DNA of 64,000 bases from Amblyomma americanum (taxonomy: Eukaryota; Arthropoda; Arachnida; Ixodida; Ixodidae): assembly GCF_052857255.1 (NCBI RefSeq), contig NW_027526720.1, positions 1 to 64,000 of the forward strand. Direction: 5' to 3'. The notes beneath the pieces were generated by a model. That model worked only from the letters and a program-made list of their open reading frames with translations, made no database searches and was not told the origin of the DNA. Shown here piece after piece: positions 62,275 to 64,000 of the stretch. The translations under genes and the position numbers were made by a program. Position 1 is the stretch's first letter, and every line of letters begins with the position of its first letter.

Positions 62275-63565
62275 AATACATGCTTTTCGCGCAGTTATAA
62301 GAGAAAAAGTTTTGACGCGTATCAGAGGAACACTTGTAAAACCGATGTGTTCAGATTTAGCTCGTTTCGGTCTAAAACAGCTTGTTTCGCTGCATTAAGC
62401 AAGAATACATGCTTTTCGCGCAGTTATAAGAGAAAAAGTTTTGACGAGTATCACGTGGAACACTTGTAATACCGATGTGTTGTGATTTAGCTCGTTTCGG
62501 TCTAAAACAACTTGATTCGCTGTATTAAGCAAGAATACATGCTTTTCGCGCAGTTATAAAAGAAAAAGTTTTGACGCGTATCAGAGGAACACTTGTAAAA
62601 CCGATGTGTTGTGATTTAGCTCATTTCGGTCTAAAACAGCTTGTTTCGCTGTATTAAGCAAGAATACATGCTTTTCGCGCAGTTATAAAAGAAAAAGTTT
62701 TGACGAGTATCACGTGGATACTTGTAAAACCGATGTGTTCAGATTTCGCTCGTTTCGGTCTAAAACAGCTTGTTTCGTTGTATTAAGCAAGAATACATGC
62801 TTTTCGCGCAGTTATAAGAGAAAAAGTTTTGACGCGTATTAGAGAGACACTTGTAAAACCGATGTGTTGTGATTTAGCTCGTTTCGGTCTAAAACAGCTT
62901 GTTTCGTTGTATTAAGCAAGAATACATGCTTTTCGCGCAGTTATAAGAGAAAAAGTTTTGACGAGTATCACGTGGATACTTGTAAAACCGATGTGTTCAG
63001 ATTTAGCTCGTTTCGGTCTAAAACAGCTTGTTTCGTTGTATTAAGCACGAATACATGCTTTTCGCGCAGTTAAAAGAGAAAAGTTTTGACGAGTATCACG
63101 TGGAACACTTGTAATACCGATGTGTTGTGATTTAGCTCGTTTCGGTCTAAAACAGCTTGTTTCGCTGTATTAAGCAAGAATACATGCTTTTCGCGCCGTT
63201 ATAAGAGAAAAAGTTTTGACGCGTATCAGAGGAACACTTGTAAAACCGATGTGTTGTGATTTAGCTCATTTCGGTCTAAAACAGCTTGTTTCGCTGTATT
63301 AAGCAAGAATACATGCTTTTCGCGCAGTTATAAGAGAAAAAGTTTTGACGCGTATCAGAGGAACACTTGTAAAACCGATGTGTTGTGATTTAGCTCGTTT
63401 CGGCCTAAAACAGCTTGTTTCGCTGTATTAAGCAAGAATACATGCTATTCGCGCATTTATACGAGAAAAAGTTTTGACGCGTATCAGAGGAAGACTTGTA
63501 AAACCGATGTGTTGTGATTTAGCTCGTTTCGGTCTAAAACAGCTTGTTTCGCTGTATTAAGCAAG
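62275..63565. repeat. 10-monomer HOR unit U4 (1,291 bp, type Y)
   Basis: It has U2-type markers (GGATAC, AAAAAG, CAAGAATAC). Private changes are a lost A in m7 (near 63081), GGCCTAAAAC (63403) and GAAGACTTG (63492). U2 and U4 are both 1,291 bp, but because of different deletions. Confidence 0.87.
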
Positions 63566-64000
63566 AATACATGCTTTTCGCGCAGTTATAAGAGAAAAAG
63601 TTTTGACGCGTATCAGAGGAACACTTGTAAAACCGATGTGTTCAGATTTAGCTCGTTTCGGTCTAAAACAGCTTGTTTCGCTGCATTAAGCAGAATACAT
63701 GCTTTTCGCGCAGTTATAAGAGAAAAAGTTTTGACGAGTATCACGTGGAACACTTGTAATACCGATGTGTTGTGATTTAGCTCGTTTCGGTCTAAAACAA
63801 CTTGATTCGCTGTATTAAGCAAGAATACATGCTTTTCGCGCAGTTATAAAAGAAAAAGTTTTGACGCGTATCAGAGGAACACTTGTAAAACCGATGTGTT
63901 GTGATTTAGCTCATTTCGGTCTAAAACAGCTTGTTTCGCTGTATTAAGCAAGAATACATGCTTTTCGCGCAGTTATAAGAGAAAAAGTTTTGACGAGTAT
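63566..64000. repeat. Partial 10-mer unit U5 cut by the window edge
   Basis: m1 63566-63693 (128 bp, TTAAGCAGAATAC with one base lost), m2 63694-63823, m3 63824-63952 and the first 48 bases of the next monomer. That last monomer has CAGTTATAAGAG instead of the TATAAAAG of m4 in U1-U4, so the order may change just beyond the edge. Confidence 0.8.

Larger units (their letters stand above)
1..64000. repeat. Satellite DNA array, 129-bp monomer, spanning the whole window
   Basis: Every line of the window is a copy of one unit. The landmark AATACATGC recurs every 127-130 bp, always on the plus strand, from base 1 to the right edge (early examples begin at 1, 130, 259 and 388). At 129 bp this gives about 496 monomers. 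No unique sequence, insertion or inverted segment interrupts the array. Variation between monomers is a few substitutions and 1-3-bp indels, organised into higher-order repeats listed separately. Such arrays are typical of eukaryotic centromeres and pericentromeric heterochromatin; that location is inferred. No gene, tRNA, rRNA, promoter or terminator is supported anywhere, so the usual intergenic description does not apply: every stretch is satellite. Confidence 0.97.
44586..64000. repeat. Right domain: 12-mer and 10-mer HOR region
   Basis: This is the most homogeneous part. The CATTTATACGAG marker base lies at 48209, 51308, 56729, 58279, 59571, 60862, 62154 and 63445. Spacings are 3,099, 5,421, 1,550, 1,292, 1,291, 1,292 and 1,291 bp. 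The domain contains an 8,520-bp-offset duplication, a 3,099-bp tandem duplication and a run of 10-monomer units reaching the window edge. The m16 marker of the left and middle domains is absent after about 43.6 kb. Confidence 0.82.

Noticed and set aside
1..64000. CRISPR array
   Set aside because: The repetition is of the whole 129-bp unit. There are no short repeats separated by unique spacers, and no cas genes.
1..64000. Bacterial or phage origin
   Set aside because: There is no coding sequence in 64 kb, and the nested higher-order satellite organisation is a eukaryotic feature.
1..64000. Transposon or retroelement insertions
   Set aside because: I found no break in the monomer register longer than a few bases, except the 22-bp deletion at 41550. 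There are no terminal repeats, target-site duplications or long open frames.
1..64000. Telomeric repeat, rDNA spacer or tRNA-derived repeat
   Set aside because: No short telomere-type motif runs, no rRNA flanks, and no convincing Pol III A and B boxes (CTCGTTTCGGTC is not a GGTTCGANTCC box).

Overview
The whole 64,000-base window is one uninterrupted tandem satellite array. The basic unit is 129 bp (usual range 127-130 bp, roughly 496 monomers, all head-to-tail on the same strand). I found no gene, RNA gene, transposon, CRISPR array or unique sequence. The open frames present are short and are made of the repeat itself. A higher-order repeat (HOR) satellite of this kind points to a eukaryotic chromosome, most likely centromeric or pericentromeric heterochromatin. 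The sequence does not identify the species. The reference monomer is about 39% GC and carries 8 CpGs where composition predicts about 4.7. That argues against long exposure to CpG methylation in a germline, so I lean weakly away from vertebrates and towards an invertebrate or other low-methylation genome.

Monomers can be typed by a few linked variants: ACGCGT versus CACGTG in the first half; TTGTG versus TTCAG near base 80; CGCTG versus CGTTG near base 115; and the first bases (CAGTTATAAG, CAGTTAAAAG, CCGTTATAAG, CATTTATACG, TTTACGCG with TATAGAAG). I use m1-m10 for the ten types of the right-hand HOR and m11-m16 for extra types seen mainly further left.

Layout. Left domain (1 to about 26.8 kb): heterogeneous, with long irregular HORs and segmental copies 1.0-7.6 kb apart, including a 5.54-kb (43-monomer) tandem duplication with its junction near 15.65 kb. 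Middle domain (about 26.8-44.6 kb): a nearly exact 3,994-bp (31-monomer) tandem duplication followed by shortened copies at offsets of 3,093, 2,456 and 3,837 bp. Right domain (about 44.6-64 kb): a 5.1-kb segment duplicated 8,520 bp away, a 3,099-bp tandem duplication, a 12-monomer unit (1,550 bp), and finally 10-monomer units (1,292/1,291 bp) running off the right edge. The last four 10-mers alternate in type, so the current repeating unit there is a 2,583-bp 20-mer.

Most duplication edges that could be traced fall inside a monomer that joins the 5' part of one type to the 3' part of another. This is the pattern expected from repeated unequal crossover or gene conversion between out-of-register monomers. 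Homogeneity rises from left to right, so the most recently expanded part of the array is probably at or beyond the right edge. All identities, offsets and mismatch counts were obtained by eye and should be recomputed.
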